From assembly GCA_016744595.1 (NCBI GenBank), contig JADGEB010000012.1, positions 1 through 64,000 on the forward strand: a stretch of DNA of 64,000 nt, in the 5' to 3' direction. The notes beneath the pieces are model-generated. The model saw only the letters and a program-made list of their open reading frames with translations, was not told the origin of the DNA and ran no database searches. How positions within the stretch are numbered: position 1 is the first letter of the stretch; every line of letters begins with the position of its first letter. This document shows positions 36,608-46,564 of this stretch, piece after piece. A program made the translations under genes and the position numbers. Origin of the DNA: Desulfuromusa sp. (GTDB lineage: Bacteria; Desulfobacterota; Desulfuromonadia; Desulfuromonadales; Geopsychrobacteraceae).

Positions 36608-36930
36608 TATTTCCTCTAATATCGTCGCTTGCTAAAAGAAGATAACATGTCTCTTGGTGAAGAGAAATGATTAACACTGTATGTTGTCGTTTTTAGGCAG
36701 ATTTTGAAAGATTGTCGCAGTGAACAAGAGTCTATGGAAAATATGTCTGATGGAGGGGGTTCTCCCGTATTTTTTTATCGAATTGTTGTTCCTTTTTGTT
36801 ATATTCTCTATCGTTAATCGATTTTTTTGGTTTTGTCTTGGGAGACCGTCTAGCTTTGCGAATTGTAGTTGATTTTTGTAAGGCAAGGCAGCCCTCTCAT
36901 TGACTTATATTTAATGCAAGGACTTTTGCT
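36608..36930. other. Divergent promoter region between diguanylate cyclase and HDOD genes
   Basis: About 320 AT-rich bases between two divergent signalling genes. I see no gene and no confident promoter boxes on either strand. Confidence 0.4.
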
Positions 36931-38181
36931 TTGGCGCTTATAAATATTGATGATTTGGTCGGAGGAATGCTTCTGGCGGAAGATCTTTTCACTCCTTCGG
37001 GGAGATTTGTTCTTGCTGCCGGTGCCTCTCTGCAGGAGGATCACCTAAAGATCTTTAAATCCTGGGGGGTCGTTGAAGCAGATATTGATGAAGCGAGTCT
37101 AGAAGAAGAGTATCACCAAAATCAGGAATTAAAGGCTGAGTTTGTTGAGCAAGCACAAGGCTATTTGGTTCCCAGGTTAATTTTAAATGATCTGGATTCT
37201 GAACCACTTGTGACTCTTTACCGTCATGTTCTGCATCGTTTTACTTTGAATATGCAGAAGGGGTGGCAACCGGAAACTTTCTCTGAGATCGAAATGCCTG
37301 AAAATGATGAAGGGGGACAACAGCCATTAGGTGTTCCGCATTTGCTCAGGGGGGAGGTGGATATTGTCTCGCTGCCAACGGTTTATACTCATATTGTTGA
37401 GCTACTGAATCACCCCAATTCCTCCTCTCCACAAATTGCTAAAGTTATCAGCAAAGATGCCAGTTTAACAGTGCGTTTGTTGCGACTTGTTAATAGCCCG
37501 CTGTATGGATTTTCCGGCAAGATTGATTCTGTTTCTCGGGCGGTTTCTTTGTTAGGAACCGATGAGCTATCAACATTGACATTGGGAATCACAGTCATTC
37601 AACAATTTCAGGACATCCCTTCTGATTTGTTGAATATGGATTCATTCTGGCGGCACTCTATCCGCTGTGCGTTATTTTCTAAGGTTATCGCTAGTCACCT
37701 TGGTGAAAAGGCTGCGGAAAAATATTTTATTGGTGGGTTACTGCACGATATTGGACGTCTGGTTATGCTTGATCGAATGGCTCCTCAATACTCTGTGGCC
37801 ATTGTCAAAGCTCGTCAGAAGCACATTCCGATGTACCGTGCGGAGCAAGATTGTCTGAAAACGGATCACAGTATTGTTGGTAAATTATTGGCTGAAAAAT
37901 GGCGATTATCGCCAGCATTAATTCGGATGATCGGTAGTCATCATTCGCCTCGTCTGGCACATTATTCCACAGAGGCTTGTATCGTTCATGTTGCAGACTT
38001 TCTTGCGCATGCTTGTGGACATGAGGTGATGCTGGTTAATGAAGTTCCAGAGCTACAAATCAAGGCTTGGGAAGAAACAGGTTTGGCAGAAAAACTTATT
38101 GCTCCAATGATCCAGCAAGTGGACGCAGAATTTAATGACGTTGTTCGAGTCTTTTTTGCAGAATCAGAACCAGTGGGATAG
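36931..38181 (+). CDS. HDOD-domain signalling protein (416 aa)
   Basis: Carries an HDOD domain at about residues 145-345, seen as LPTVYTHIVELLNHP, SLTVRLLRLVNSPLYGF and GGLLHDIGRLVML. HDOD is a degenerate relative of HD phosphohydrolases found in chemotaxis and c-di-GMP-linked regulators. The N-terminal about 130 residues (INIDDLVGGMLLAEDLFTPSG, plus an acidic coiled segment) resemble the domain that precedes HD-GYP modules. The start is a TTG at 36931 with AAGGA upstream and no in-frame ATG nearby. It is divergent from a diguanylate cyclase, suggesting a shared signalling setting. Confidence 0.85.
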   Translation: MALINIDDLVGGMLLAEDLFTPSGRFVLAAGASLQEDHLKIFKSWGVVEADIDEASLEEEYHQNQELKAEFVEQAQGYLVPRLILNDLDSEPLVTLYRHVLHRFTLNMQKGWQPETFSEIEMPENDEGGQQPLGVPHLLRGEVDIVSLPTVYTHIVELLNHPNSSSPQIAKVISKDASLTVRLLRLVNSPLYGFSGKIDSVSRAVSLLGTDELSTLTLGITVIQQFQDIPSDLLNMDSFWRHSIRCALFSKVIASHLGEKAAEKYFIGGLLHDIGRLVMLDRMAPQYSVAIVKARQKHIPMYRAEQDCLKTDHSIVGKLLAEKWRLSPALIRMIGSHHSPRLAHYSTEACIVHVADFLAHACGHEVMLVNEVPELQIKAWEETGLAEKLIAPMIQQVDAEFNDVVRVFFAESEPVG

Positions 38182-38264
38182 GGTTTCTTAACGATTAAGA
38201 TTTGTATGGCTTTGGGAAAAGAAAAGCCCGGGACATAAGGGGTCTGGCATAAAAACAATCGAAT

Positions 38265-38483
38265 CTAAATCCCCATTGAAGGGGGGATCTCGATGCCATC
38301 GTGGAAACGTCTGTTGCTACCACTATATTCACTTTGTTGATAGGATCGAATTGGGTCTTCTGTCACATTTACCCAATGGTCACTTCGACGAAATTCCTGA
38401 ATTTCTCCAATGTGAAGAAGGATGTCTAAAAATTTTTGTTCAACCAGGTCTTCTTTGCCATTTCTGTAAACAACCTGAATCAT
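38265..38483 (-). CDS. GSU3473 family small protein (72 aa)
   Basis: Short protein of the GSU3473 type: MIQVVYRNGKEDLVEQKFLDILL, then FRRSDHWVNVTEDPIRSYQQSEYSG. Members in related genomes usually end in a GPERR-like motif; here the corresponding place reads SGSNRR and is followed by an extra tail ending EIPPSMGI. That tail is read from a small inverted repeat (ATCCCC...GGGGAT, 38270-38290), suggesting the original end was altered. The ribosome binding site AGGAGG precedes ATG 38483. Function unknown. Confidence 0.75.
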   Translation of the reverse strand: MIQVVYRNGKEDLVEQKFLDILLHIGEIQEFRRSDHWVNVTEDPIRSYQQSEYSGSNRRFHDGIEIPPSMGI

Positions 38484-38755
38484 CAAGACTGTCCTCCTTT
38501 TACTACCTCAACCCATATAGAAAAAAGTAAGCTTTGCTTCCCACTTTACAGGGGACGCAGTCTAACAGTTTCTGTCCTAAAATGGAATAGTGTGCCTGAA
38601 GTGAGTTGTTCTCTTGGAGTTTCTTGTGTGTTTATCGTAGGTTGTAGAAATAATGAACAGAACCGATAATGTTTACTTTTGCTTGCAGGCAGGAATGCCA
38701 TTACTTAAAACCACAGGCGAGAGATCGAAGGTGAGCCTGAGCGAAAAAAGTTAAT

Positions 38756-39685
38756 CTATGCCTTATGCCAAGCTAAATCAATAGCGAATGCTTTTGTTTC
38801 AGTCCGCTGCGCTTCTCGGAGTGCCTGCTCACTGAATTCAACATAAGCCCAGTGGCTCGGGTTTTCTTCAATCATTCGAACCATTTTTGCATTGAGGTCA
38901 TGGCCTGCCTTAAATGCCTTAATGTGACCAAGTAGTGGTGCTCCTAGGAGACTGAAATCGCCAAAGGAATCAAGAATCTTATGACGAACAAATTCATTTT
39001 GAAAGCGTAGTCCCTCGGGGTTCATGACCCCATTCCCATCGATGACAACGGCATTTTCTAAAGAGCCGCCACGCGCCAAACCATTAGCTTTTAGATGCTC
39101 AACCTCGTGAAGGAAGCCAAATGTTCTAGCCGAAGCGATCTCTTTGCAAAACGTTTCGGTGGTAAACTTCATACTATGCTGCTGTACTGAAATAGCAGGG
39201 TGATCAAAGGCGATATCAAATGAGATTCTGAAAAACCGGGAGGGGATGATACTGATTCGCTTTTCACCCTCAATAATTTCCAGTGGCTTGCGGATAGCAA
39301 TAAACTTACGACTACGGTTGAGAATTTTAATTTCGGCCTGCTGAATTTCTCGGATAAAGGGTGCGGCACTGCCATCAAGGACAGGGACTTCAGGGCCATC
39401 AATATCGACATGAAGGTTATCAATACCAAAAGCTGCTAAGGCTGCCATGAAATGTTCGATTGTAGAAACAGTCATTCCCTGATGACCGATAACCGTTGCC
39501 ATTCGGGTGTCTACAACATTTTCAGAGCAAGCTTTTATATCAACAGTTTGTTCCCCATCGGTACGATGGAAAATAATTCCAGTATTCGCAGTTGCTGGAC
39601 GCATTCTTAGGGTGATGCGTGCGCCGCTATGTAGTCCGATGCCAGAAATTGTTGTTGGCTTTTTAATGGTACGCTGAAGAATCAT
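38756..39685 (-). CDS. lpxC: UDP-3-O-acyl-N-acetylglucosamine deacetylase (309 aa)
   Basis: First committed enzyme of lipid A synthesis, zinc-dependent, cytoplasmic. Recognisable blocks: ILQRTIKKPTTISGIGLHSG, the zinc histidine in STIEHFMAALAAFGIDNL (H78), DGSAAPFI, and the second zinc pair in HKILDSFGDFSLLG. The start ATG at 39685 was chosen to match the family N-terminus; a TTG five codons upstream is also in frame. It confirms a Gram-negative outer membrane. A single gene, not beside other lpx genes. Confidence 0.96.
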   Translation of the reverse strand: MILQRTIKKPTTISGIGLHSGARITLRMRPATANTGIIFHRTDGEQTVDIKACSENVVDTRMATVIGHQGMTVSTIEHFMAALAAFGIDNLHVDIDGPEVPVLDGSAAPFIREIQQAEIKILNRSRKFIAIRKPLEIIEGEKRISIIPSRFFRISFDIAFDHPAISVQQHSMKFTTETFCKEIASARTFGFLHEVEHLKANGLARGGSLENAVVIDGNGVMNPEGLRFQNEFVRHKILDSFGDFSLLGAPLLGHIKAFKAGHDLNAKMVRMIEENPSHWAYVEFSEQALREAQRTETKAFAIDLAWHKA

Positions 39686-39883
39686 TTTGCTGTTGTCCAA
39701 TCTTGGGCTGCTTTGTGATATTAAAGTTATACTGAACTTTATGCAAAATTCTCGCCAAGAATGCCTCTTGTTTAACTGCCTGTAATTGTAGGTTATTTAT
39801 ATTTATGATGTAGTCGGTTGTAGTAGGTGTTGCAGAAAATTGTGGATTTTATTTAATACTGTGTCGGAGTCAACACAGTGAAT

Positions 39884-41572
39884 TCACATACGACCTGAAC
39901 GCAAAATTGCAATCGCAAGTCCGAACCCTAGAAAGCCTGCAACTGAATAGCCTAATAACCCTAGTATTGGAAAGCCAAAAAGCATTGGACCTTTGTCGAT
40001 CTGCATGATGAGGGAGGATCCAATGATCAAAGCTGCAATAACCAAACTGAACGAAATTCGGTTGGTTGATTTATCAAGATCATTAATCAAACGTTCAAAA
40101 CCACGGTGCTCAACATCAATTTTAAATTTGTTTCGATTGATGCGGTTGATAAACTCTTTAATATCCTTTGGTAAGCTTTTCCCGAGAGCTTGATACGATT
40201 GAAGAGTACGTGCTGCATCTTTAGCAATACTTGTTGGCGAATAACGATCTTTGATGATCTGTTCTGCAAAAGGTTTAAGCTGTGCAACCATGTTGAAATT
40301 AGGATCCAACTGCTTTCCGATTCCTTCCATGACAAATAGCGCACGAGATAATAGCATCAAATTTGATGGAAATTTGATCTGGTATTCGGTCAGAATCTCA
40401 ACAAAATCAATCAACAGTTTCCCGACTCTTAGATCCTGTAGCATGATGTCATAATAATCATCAATAAATTCCGTAAGGTCGCGCTTTAAATTTTTGATGT
40501 TTGAATCGTCGTGTAATTCTCCAGAGTAAAGAAGTTGCGAGATGAGATGATCGACATCCCGCCGTAAAACGCACATAAGAAGTTCTGTCAGGTGAAGTTT
40601 TAAATCGTCATCCAGGCGTCCGACCATACCAAAGTCAAAGATACAGAGAACGTTGCCGGGCAGGATATGAATGTTGCCCGGATGGGGGTCGGCGTGAAAC
40701 AGTCCATGGATAAAAACCTGCTTCAAGAAGTTGTCTGCTCCGTTTTTGGCTATAATTTGCGGATCGAGACCAGCCCCTTTTAATTCTTCCTGACTGGATA
40801 TTTTTATTCCAGAAACGTATTCCAGGGTCAGTACTGAGTGGCCGGTATAGTCCCAGAATACTTTAGGGATATGAACTGTTTCGTCGTCAGAAAAATTAGC
40901 GGCAAAGCGGTCTGTGGTGCGGCCTTCGCGAGAAAAATCGAGTTCGCGATGAATGGTTCGACGGAACTCTCTGACCAGCCCTATCGGATCGTATAACTCT
41001 CCACCAGGTAGGTGTTTCTCAATCAGGTAAGCTAGACCCATCATGATATCCAGATCTGTCGCAACAATGGATTCAACTCCGGGACGGCGAACTTTACAGA
41101 CAATTTGTTCACCATTTTTCAGTGTGCCGCGATGTACCTGGGCAATGCTGGCTGTTGCTAAGGGTGTTTGCTCAAAATCTTTGAATAATTCTTCCGTGGG
41201 GTAGCCAAGCTCACGATGGATCTGCGCTTTGATTTCATCGGTTGGAACAGCGGGTATGTGGTCCTGCAGTTTCTGCAATTCTTCTAGGGCATCGGCAGGG
41301 ACAATGTCAGGACGGGTAGAGAGGATTTGACCCAATTTTATAAAGGTTGGTCCCAGCTCTTCCAGAGCTAGCCTGAATCTGGCAGCTTGGGTCAGGCGTT
41401 CCAGCTCACGGGAAGCGGTTCCCAGAGAAACGATTCGCTTGCCTAACTCAAAGTAATAATCGATATTGAGTTGCTCAACAATATTCCCGAAACCATACTT
41501 AATCAGGGTGCCAAGGACTTGTCGATAGCGTTTGAGGGAGCGAATATTACGGTTGATTCGATTGAATGGCAA
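39884..41572 (-). CDS. ubiB: ABC1/UbiB-family atypical kinase (562 aa)
   Basis: UbiB/AarF protein with a kinase-like core. The nucleotide-loop equivalent is TPLATASIAQVHRGTLKNGEQIVCKVRRPG, the ExD motif is in REFRRTIHRELDFSREG, and the catalytic region reads GLFHADPHPGNIHILPGNVLCIFDFGMVGRL. Two C-terminal transmembrane helices end the protein (FSLVIAALIIGSSLIMQI and the last 25 residues). Family members support quinone biosynthesis or lipid trafficking; in an anaerobe that uses menaquinone the exact role is unclear. The start is a TTG at 41572 with AGGA seven bases upstream. It follows a phasin-like gene by 18 bases. Confidence 0.88.
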   Translation of the reverse strand: MPFNRINRNIRSLKRYRQVLGTLIKYGFGNIVEQLNIDYYFELGKRIVSLGTASRELERLTQAARFRLALEELGPTFIKLGQILSTRPDIVPADALEELQKLQDHIPAVPTDEIKAQIHRELGYPTEELFKDFEQTPLATASIAQVHRGTLKNGEQIVCKVRRPGVESIVATDLDIMMGLAYLIEKHLPGGELYDPIGLVREFRRTIHRELDFSREGRTTDRFAANFSDDETVHIPKVFWDYTGHSVLTLEYVSGIKISSQEELKGAGLDPQIIAKNGADNFLKQVFIHGLFHADPHPGNIHILPGNVLCIFDFGMVGRLDDDLKLHLTELLMCVLRRDVDHLISQLLYSGELHDDSNIKNLKRDLTEFIDDYYDIMLQDLRVGKLLIDFVEILTEYQIKFPSNLMLLSRALFVMEGIGKQLDPNFNMVAQLKPFAEQIIKDRYSPTSIAKDAARTLQSYQALGKSLPKDIKEFINRINRNKFKIDVEHRGFERLINDLDKSTNRISFSLVIAALIIGSSLIMQIDKGPMLFGFPILGLLGYSVAGFLGFGLAIAILRSGRM

Positions 41573-41590
41573 ACTACAATCCTATGGGCA

Positions 41591-41896
41591 TTATTTGTCT
41601 TGTGCCTTTAGTTGTTTCTCTAATTGTTCCACTTTTTTCTGTAGTTTTATAAAATCTTCAGTGGTTACTACACCAATGCGATCACAGGCTTTTTTAACCT
41701 CATCCTGAGCCATTTCTTCCAGTTTCTTCTGATTATCTTTAGCAGCATCACGAAGTTTATCGAGAAGGTTTTTCCCTTCTTCTTCCGTCAGATTCATCCG
41801 TTTTTTGAGATCATCAATCAGTTCTTCTGCTTTCTTCTGGGTTAACGCCATGGCACCAATTCCAGTCAGTAATGTTTTTTCAACAATTTCCAGCAT
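41591..41896 (-). CDS. Phasin-like coiled-coil protein (101 aa)
   Basis: Helical protein (GAMALTQKKAEELIDDLKKRMNL ... FIKLQKKVEQLEKQLKAQ) with the layout of PHA-granule-associated/phasin-superfamily small proteins. In related genomes such genes stand directly before the UbiB/AarF kinase gene, as here. There is no polyhydroxyalkanoate gene in the window. It may bind membranes or the partner kinase. The start ATG follows GGAGG. Confidence 0.75.
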   Translation of the reverse strand: MLEIVEKTLLTGIGAMALTQKKAEELIDDLKKRMNLTEEEGKNLLDKLRDAAKDNQKKLEEMAQDEVKKACDRIGVVTTEDFIKLQKKVEQLEKQLKAQDK

Positions 41897-42024
41897 TACG
41901 GCCTCCTGTCAGTAAAAAATACCGAAGTTAATAAACTTATGGAAATTATAGCAGTTTATGAAAACAGTTCAAATGGACAAGTGAATATCATTGAATCTAA
42001 TTTCTCTACTTGTAGATGATATTT

Positions 42025-44349
42025 TTAACTATTAAACCATGATGGAGTGGGAAGGTTGAGCTTTTCCCATGTTTTTTTGACCATTTTACGTGCGGACTTT
42101 GAGTTTTCAACCCGGCTATAACAGAGATCATTAAGAAACTTATACAAATTCTTTAGGTCTTTTTGATAATGTGCCAATAATTCTTCAAGTTGGAATCTGT
42201 CACTAGGGAGGTCAATTTCAGTTTTTCCGGAAGCTGAACAGAATAGTAATGCCTGTTTTAGTTCTTCCCCGTAGCCCGCAAGAATTTGACCTTTTGCGTC
42301 TTCCAGCTCGAATTCTCCGAGAAGGCTGTTTTTTATAACCAATGGAGGGGTGATGGCGTAATGGCACATCTCTGGTTGGTCTAGAAAGTAGAGATATTGT
42401 TCGGGAAAATTTGGAATTCCGTGGGTCGATAGTTGTTGCGTTATTGTTCTTCTGAGTTTTTTCTCTGAATCGGCTCCAGATCTTCCTGTTTTTTCGGGGG
42501 GGGTAGCTGCTGGCAGTTCAATGTTTTCAAGCGCAGGGCAGGTGAGTAAATCTGCCAGGAAGTGATCAATTGACAGTAATTGATCTTCTGCTGAACTTCT
42601 TTTCTCAAAAGTTATGAGCTCATTCAAAAGTAGAGGATTCGGATATGGGATATGAGTACAGATAGTCTCCTCTGCCGTGTCATTCAGTGAGTCAGTTGAG
42701 TCTGTTGCATTGGACAGAATGGTTCGCAACCACTTGTAGAGACGGCTTTGCGAATAGATTTCCCAGCCGAGAAGATGGGTGTCGGGAATGCCGCTCATGT
42801 CGGGCCAGATCAATTCATTTTCAAGAAGCCTATGGATATCTTTCGGTAGGGTGAGAGCGACCAGGAGCTGATTTCTGAAGCGGTTCAGATCGGCACTTGG
42901 AGCGATTTCACGTACTTCATCTTCTCGCTGTAACGGGAATTGTTCATTTGATTTTTTACTACGTAAAATATCGAGTTGAATGTTCCTATTACTCAATAAT
43001 TTCACTAACTGAAAACTATAGTTTTCACATAAAAGGGGCCATGCCAATATGTTTTCTGGTTCTTTCAGCAAACTAATCGGTAATTCCAAGGAGAGGTTTT
43101 GTTCCGGTTGGCAGAGACCCAGAATGTGAATCAATTCCCAGTGCCAAAAAGGTTGCCCGGTTTTAACTTTTAAATGACGGTTTGGCCAGGAAAGTCGCAG
43201 TTTTGCCGTATATTCTCGGCGTTCGAAACTGGCTATTTTTCTATGGTTCAATAGCCGGGCAACGATGGGTTGGTTCGAGAGATTGTCACGGTCAAATTGA
43301 AACAGGTTGCCAAATAGTAATTCACGTGGGGGGAGAGCTGCTATGTCAGCCAAAAGTGCCGTAGCTGCCAGGAATGATGGTGAACTAGAGAGCAAAATTT
43401 TAGTTGAGGCGTTTAGTGGTGGTGTTGCGGGGTAAAGGTGAATTGCGGTTGGTTCCTTTACCTCTAACTTGTTCTGATACCAAGACTCTGTCAGACGGCG
43501 GATACTTGCTTTAGCTCGTTCTGTTGGTTGGTTCCAAGAAAGTTGCCGCAGGCGTAGAAGCAAATGGTGAAAACAAACTGCCGCTTCAAGAGGAAGTGGG
43601 GGGGGGACGATTGTTGCTTTACGTGACAATGGAATTTGTACAGACTCTGGCAGTGTAAGTAGCGAAAGTTCAATTGCACGATCCATTTTTTCGGGTAGAA
43701 TTGCGTCAGGAAATTTATTGTACCAAAGTAGAGAGAGTACTTGTAATAGCAGCAGTCGATTTGCTTCGTTCGCATCAGTATCGGTACCAGTATCTTCGGT
43801 AGGATGCTCATCTGTCTTGGAGCGTTGACTGCGGTACACTTCAATCAGTGGTGGCAGCGCTTGCTGCAGAGTCGTGTGAAATAGATTGTTAAAGTAGTAG
43901 GGAGAAAGATCTGTTGCTGGAATGGCACCAAGAACTGCTATAAGCTTTAACGCTTCAAGGATGTCGACGAGTAAAAAACGAAAAGTTTCCGGATGATTTG
44001 GATTAGATAGAGGGAATGATTGCTGCTCACTGACCTCATTTTTCTCAATCTGCCAAATTCTGGCTTGGTTGGCCTCCCAGGTTACGAAATTTCGTAGTCC
44101 CAAGGCTGATGCAAGGTGTCGCCCTCGCTGGAGTTCTATCTCAAGATTGTTTTCTGGCAGTAACAGAATTCCCCCGGCCATCATACTCTGTCGGTTGATC
44201 CAGAAAATCAGGGGAGGCTCTATTGTTCCCTTCTCAGTATCTATCTCTGGATAGGTATCAACACGACGAAAGGGGATGCGACCGTGCTCAATGATCTCTT
44301 CAGTCCAGATTGCGAGTTGTTGAGCAAACTGTTGCAGGTGTTGATTCAT
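42025..44349 (-). CDS. Large uncharacterised protein in the ruv operon (774 aa)
   Basis: I do not recognise this protein. It starts 12 bases after the ruvB stop, so it is very likely translated from the ruvC-ruvA-ruvB transcript. The first 115 or so residues (RIPFRRVDTYPEIDT, PPLIFWINRQSMMAGGILLL, LQRGRHLASALGLRNFVTW) loosely resemble the end of restriction-type nuclease domains (beta strand, a QxxR-containing helix, then a final strand), but the catalytic E-x-K is absent. The remainder is mostly helical, with no signal peptide, transmembrane helix or Walker motif. An acidic low-complexity linker (EHPTEDTGTDTDANEA) lies near residue 180. Codon use matches the neighbours and the ribosome binding site is weak. 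Confidence 0.75.
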   Translation of the reverse strand: MNQHLQQFAQQLAIWTEEIIEHGRIPFRRVDTYPEIDTEKGTIEPPLIFWINRQSMMAGGILLLPENNLEIELQRGRHLASALGLRNFVTWEANQARIWQIEKNEVSEQQSFPLSNPNHPETFRFLLVDILEALKLIAVLGAIPATDLSPYYFNNLFHTTLQQALPPLIEVYRSQRSKTDEHPTEDTGTDTDANEANRLLLLQVLSLLWYNKFPDAILPEKMDRAIELSLLTLPESVQIPLSRKATIVPPPLPLEAAVCFHHLLLRLRQLSWNQPTERAKASIRRLTESWYQNKLEVKEPTAIHLYPATPPLNASTKILLSSSPSFLAATALLADIAALPPRELLFGNLFQFDRDNLSNQPIVARLLNHRKIASFERREYTAKLRLSWPNRHLKVKTGQPFWHWELIHILGLCQPEQNLSLELPISLLKEPENILAWPLLCENYSFQLVKLLSNRNIQLDILRSKKSNEQFPLQREDEVREIAPSADLNRFRNQLLVALTLPKDIHRLLENELIWPDMSGIPDTHLLGWEIYSQSRLYKWLRTILSNATDSTDSLNDTAEETICTHIPYPNPLLLNELITFEKRSSAEDQLLSIDHFLADLLTCPALENIELPAATPPEKTGRSGADSEKKLRRTITQQLSTHGIPNFPEQYLYFLDQPEMCHYAITPPLVIKNSLLGEFELEDAKGQILAGYGEELKQALLFCSASGKTEIDLPSDRFQLEELLAHYQKDLKNLYKFLNDLCYSRVENSKSARKMVKKTWEKLNLPTPSWFNS

Positions 44350-44361
44350 ATGATCCGTTTC

Positions 44362-45390
44362 TTATGAACCGAATAGGGGGCTGTTGTCACCTGCCTGGGA
44401 TGAGATCCGTTGGAAGTGGCGAAAGCAACTTTCTGTGACAACTCGACCACGGGGGGTTCGATTTAAGAATCCCTGCTGAATCAGGTAGGGTTCTATAACC
44501 TCTTCTATCGTGTCCCGTTCTTCCCCTATCGCTGCAGCCAAAGTGTCAAGGCCAACGGGTCCACCGGAAAATTTATCGATGATAGTCAGAAGCAAAAGGC
44601 AATCCATATAATCAAAGCCGTGATTGTCGACTTCCAACCTTTGCAAGGAATGATCTGCGAGCTCACAGGTGATTTTACCGTTACCTTCAATTTCGGCAAA
44701 ATCACGTACCCGGCGTAATAAGCGGTTGACGATTCGTGGGGTTCCTCGACTGCGGCGGGCGATTTCTTTGGCACCGTCATCATCAATCTGAATTTTAAGA
44801 ATATTCGCACTACGTTTGACGATAGTTGTTAATTCATCATTGGAATAGAATTCGAGACGGCTGATAACGCCAAAACGATCACGCAAAGGTGATGAGAGTA
44901 GTCCGGCGCGAGTTGTGGCTCCGACCAGTGTAAACCTGGGAATATCCAGTTTGATGGTGCGAGCCGAAGGTCCCTGACCAATCATGATATCGAGTTGATA
45001 ATCTTCCATTGCCGGGTAGAGGATTTCTTCAACGACCGGAGATAAACGATGAATTTCATCAATAAACAGGACGTCGCCCTCTTCCAGATTAGTCAGGACG
45101 GCTGCCAGATCACCTGTTTTTTCAATCACCGGACCGGAGGTGCTTTTTATGCTGACGCCCATTTCCTGGGCGATAATATTAGCGAGAGTGGTTTTGCCCA
45201 GTCCGGGGGGACCAAAGAAGAGGACATGGTCGAGTGCTTCTTGTCGATTTCGTGCTGCATCAATAAAGACCTTGAGATTTCGTTTTGCCTTGGTTTGCCC
45301 CACATATTCTTGAAGAGACTTTGGGCGCAATCCAACCTCGAAATTGATTTCCTCGGGTTGTCCATCAGCGGCAATCAGACGTTCGCTCAT
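44362..45390 (-). CDS. ruvB: Holliday junction branch-migration ATPase RuvB (342 aa)
   Basis: AAA+ ring motor that drives branch migration with RuvA. Walker A is [12 protein letters not shown] at about residue 60 and Walker B is [11 protein letters not shown]; sensor region LVGATTRAG and a C-terminal winged helix ([13 protein letters not shown]) follow. ATG with GGAGCAACG upstream. Located 11 bases after the ruvA stop. Confidence 0.98.
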   Translation of the reverse strand: MSERLIAADGQPEEINFEVGLRPKSLQEYVGQTKAKRNLKVFIDAARNRQEALDHVLFFGPPGLGKTTLANIIAQEMGVSIKSTSGPVIEKTGDLAAVLTNLEEGDVLFIDEIHRLSPVVEEILYPAMEDYQLDIMIGQGPSARTIKLDIPRFTLVGATTRAGLLSSPLRDRFGVISRLEFYSNDELTTIVKRSANILKIQIDDDGAKEIARRSRGTPRIVNRLLRRVRDFAEIEGNGKITCELADHSLQRLEVDNHGFDYMDCLLLLTIIDKFSGGPVGLDTLAAAIGEERDTIEEVIEPYLIQQGFLNRTPRGRVVTESCFRHFQRISSQAGDNSPLFGS

Positions 45391-45401
45391 CGTTGCTCCA
45401 G

Positions 45402-46001
45402 TTATTTCAACAGGACTTGTAGTGCTGCTTTTAGAATATCTTCAAGGGGGGCTCCAGGAGCCAGCTGCACATTGGTTAACGCACGTTTTGCTAAAGTTTC
45501 TTTATAGCCTAAATTGACCAGAGCTGAGAGAGCATCCTTATGACTGTCGACAGTTGCTGTTATGGCGCTTCCCGTTGCAGTGAGCGATGCGGAAACAGCG
45601 TAAGCTGTGGCTTTCTCCTGCAGTTCAAGCACCAATCGTTCCGCACTCTTTTTGCCGATTCCGGGAATAGCTATCAGGCGAGGAATATCTCCCTGACTAA
45701 GTGCCAGAGCCAGATCTTCAGTTGGTATGTGCGAGAGGATAGTAATTGCCAGTTTGGGGCCGACTCCGGAGACTGATACCAGTAGGATAAAGAGATCTTT
45801 TTCAGCTGTACTAGAGAAACCAAACAGATTGATAGCGTCTTCTTTAACGTGGGTATGAACCTGCAGTTGGACTTCACCATCTTCAGGCAGAACATAAAAT
45901 GTCGAGAGGGGGATCTTCAGTCGGTAGCCGACCCCGGCAACATCAACAATAATCTGCTCTGGACTGCGATAGGCTAATTGTCCGGTTAAGAGGGCAATCA
46001 T
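45402..46001 (-). CDS. ruvA: Holliday junction protein RuvA (199 aa)
   Basis: DNA-binding subunit of RuvAB. Domain I begins [28 protein letters not shown], the helix-hairpin-helix motifs are in [15 protein letters not shown] and [16 protein letters not shown], and the C-terminal domain that contacts RuvB ends the protein. The start at 46001 overlaps the ruvC stop (ATGA), giving translational coupling; the frame is open upstream but without homology. Confidence 0.97.
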   Translation of the reverse strand: MIALLTGQLAYRSPEQIIVDVAGVGYRLKIPLSTFYVLPEDGEVQLQVHTHVKEDAINLFGFSSTAEKDLFILLVSVSGVGPKLAITILSHIPTEDLALALSQGDIPRLIAIPGIGKKSAERLVLELQEKATAYAVSASLTATGSAITATVDSHKDALSALVNLGYKETLAKRALTNVQLAPGAPLEDILKAALQVLLK

Positions 46002-46516
46002 GATCGTCTTCCTCGAGTATTTTGTGTTGTTTGTGCAATTTTCCCACCCAGGTGATGGCTGTGGGCATGGCAAATTGCTACCGCAAGTGCATCGGCAGCA
46101 TCTTCCTGTGCAATCTCAGGCAAATTCAAGAGGGCTTTTGTCATCTGTTGAACCTGATTTTTCCCTGCACGCCCATAACCGACTACAGCACTTTTTACTT
46201 GTAATGCTGAATATTCGGCCACGGGAAGACCGGCATTAATTCCAGCCAAGAGTGCTATTCCCCGAGCATGCCCAAGTTTTAGTGCAGAGGCAGGATTGCG
46301 AGCCATGAACACTTGTTCGACCGCAACGGCTTCGGGGTGGTACTTTTCAATCAGTGCACAGAGTCCCTGATAAATTATTTGTAAGCGAACCGCAAGAGCA
46401 TCTTTGCTTTGGGTGAAAATTGCGCCATTATCCAGGTGAATCAACCGGTTACCCTGCTGTTCAATAAAGCCATAGCCAGTCGCTTTACTCCCAGGATCAA
46501 TCCCTAAAATACGCAT
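45998..46516 (-). CDS. ruvC: Holliday junction resolvase RuvC (172 aa)
   Basis: RNase-H-fold endonuclease. Catalytic residues appear as Asp7 in [16 protein letters not shown], Glu in [12 protein letters not shown], and the C-terminal pair in [14 protein letters not shown]. It is the first gene of the ruvC-ruvA-ruvB operon. The operon promoter should lie in the 160-base gap upstream, where the 46565-46670 inverted-repeat element also lies. Confidence 0.97.
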   Translation of the reverse strand: MRILGIDPGSKATGYGFIEQQGNRLIHLDNGAIFTQSKDALAVRLQIIYQGLCALIEKYHPEAVAVEQVFMARNPASALKLGHARGIALLAGINAGLPVAEYSALQVKSAVVGYGRAGKNQVQQMTKALLNLPEIAQEDAADALAVAICHAHSHHLGGKIAQTTQNTRGRRS

Positions 46517-46564
46517 GGTTGAATAATATTCCCGGAAGCACTCAAAACTAATATGATGGCTAAG

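Noticed and set aside
36671..36886. 71-codon minus-strand frame in the divergent promoter gap
   Set aside because: Low-complexity Asn/Lys composition, no ribosome binding site, and AT-rich non-coding character.
38436..38669. 77-codon plus-strand frame upstream of lpxC
   Set aside because: Antisense to the GSU3473 gene start, no ribosome binding site, no recognisable domain.
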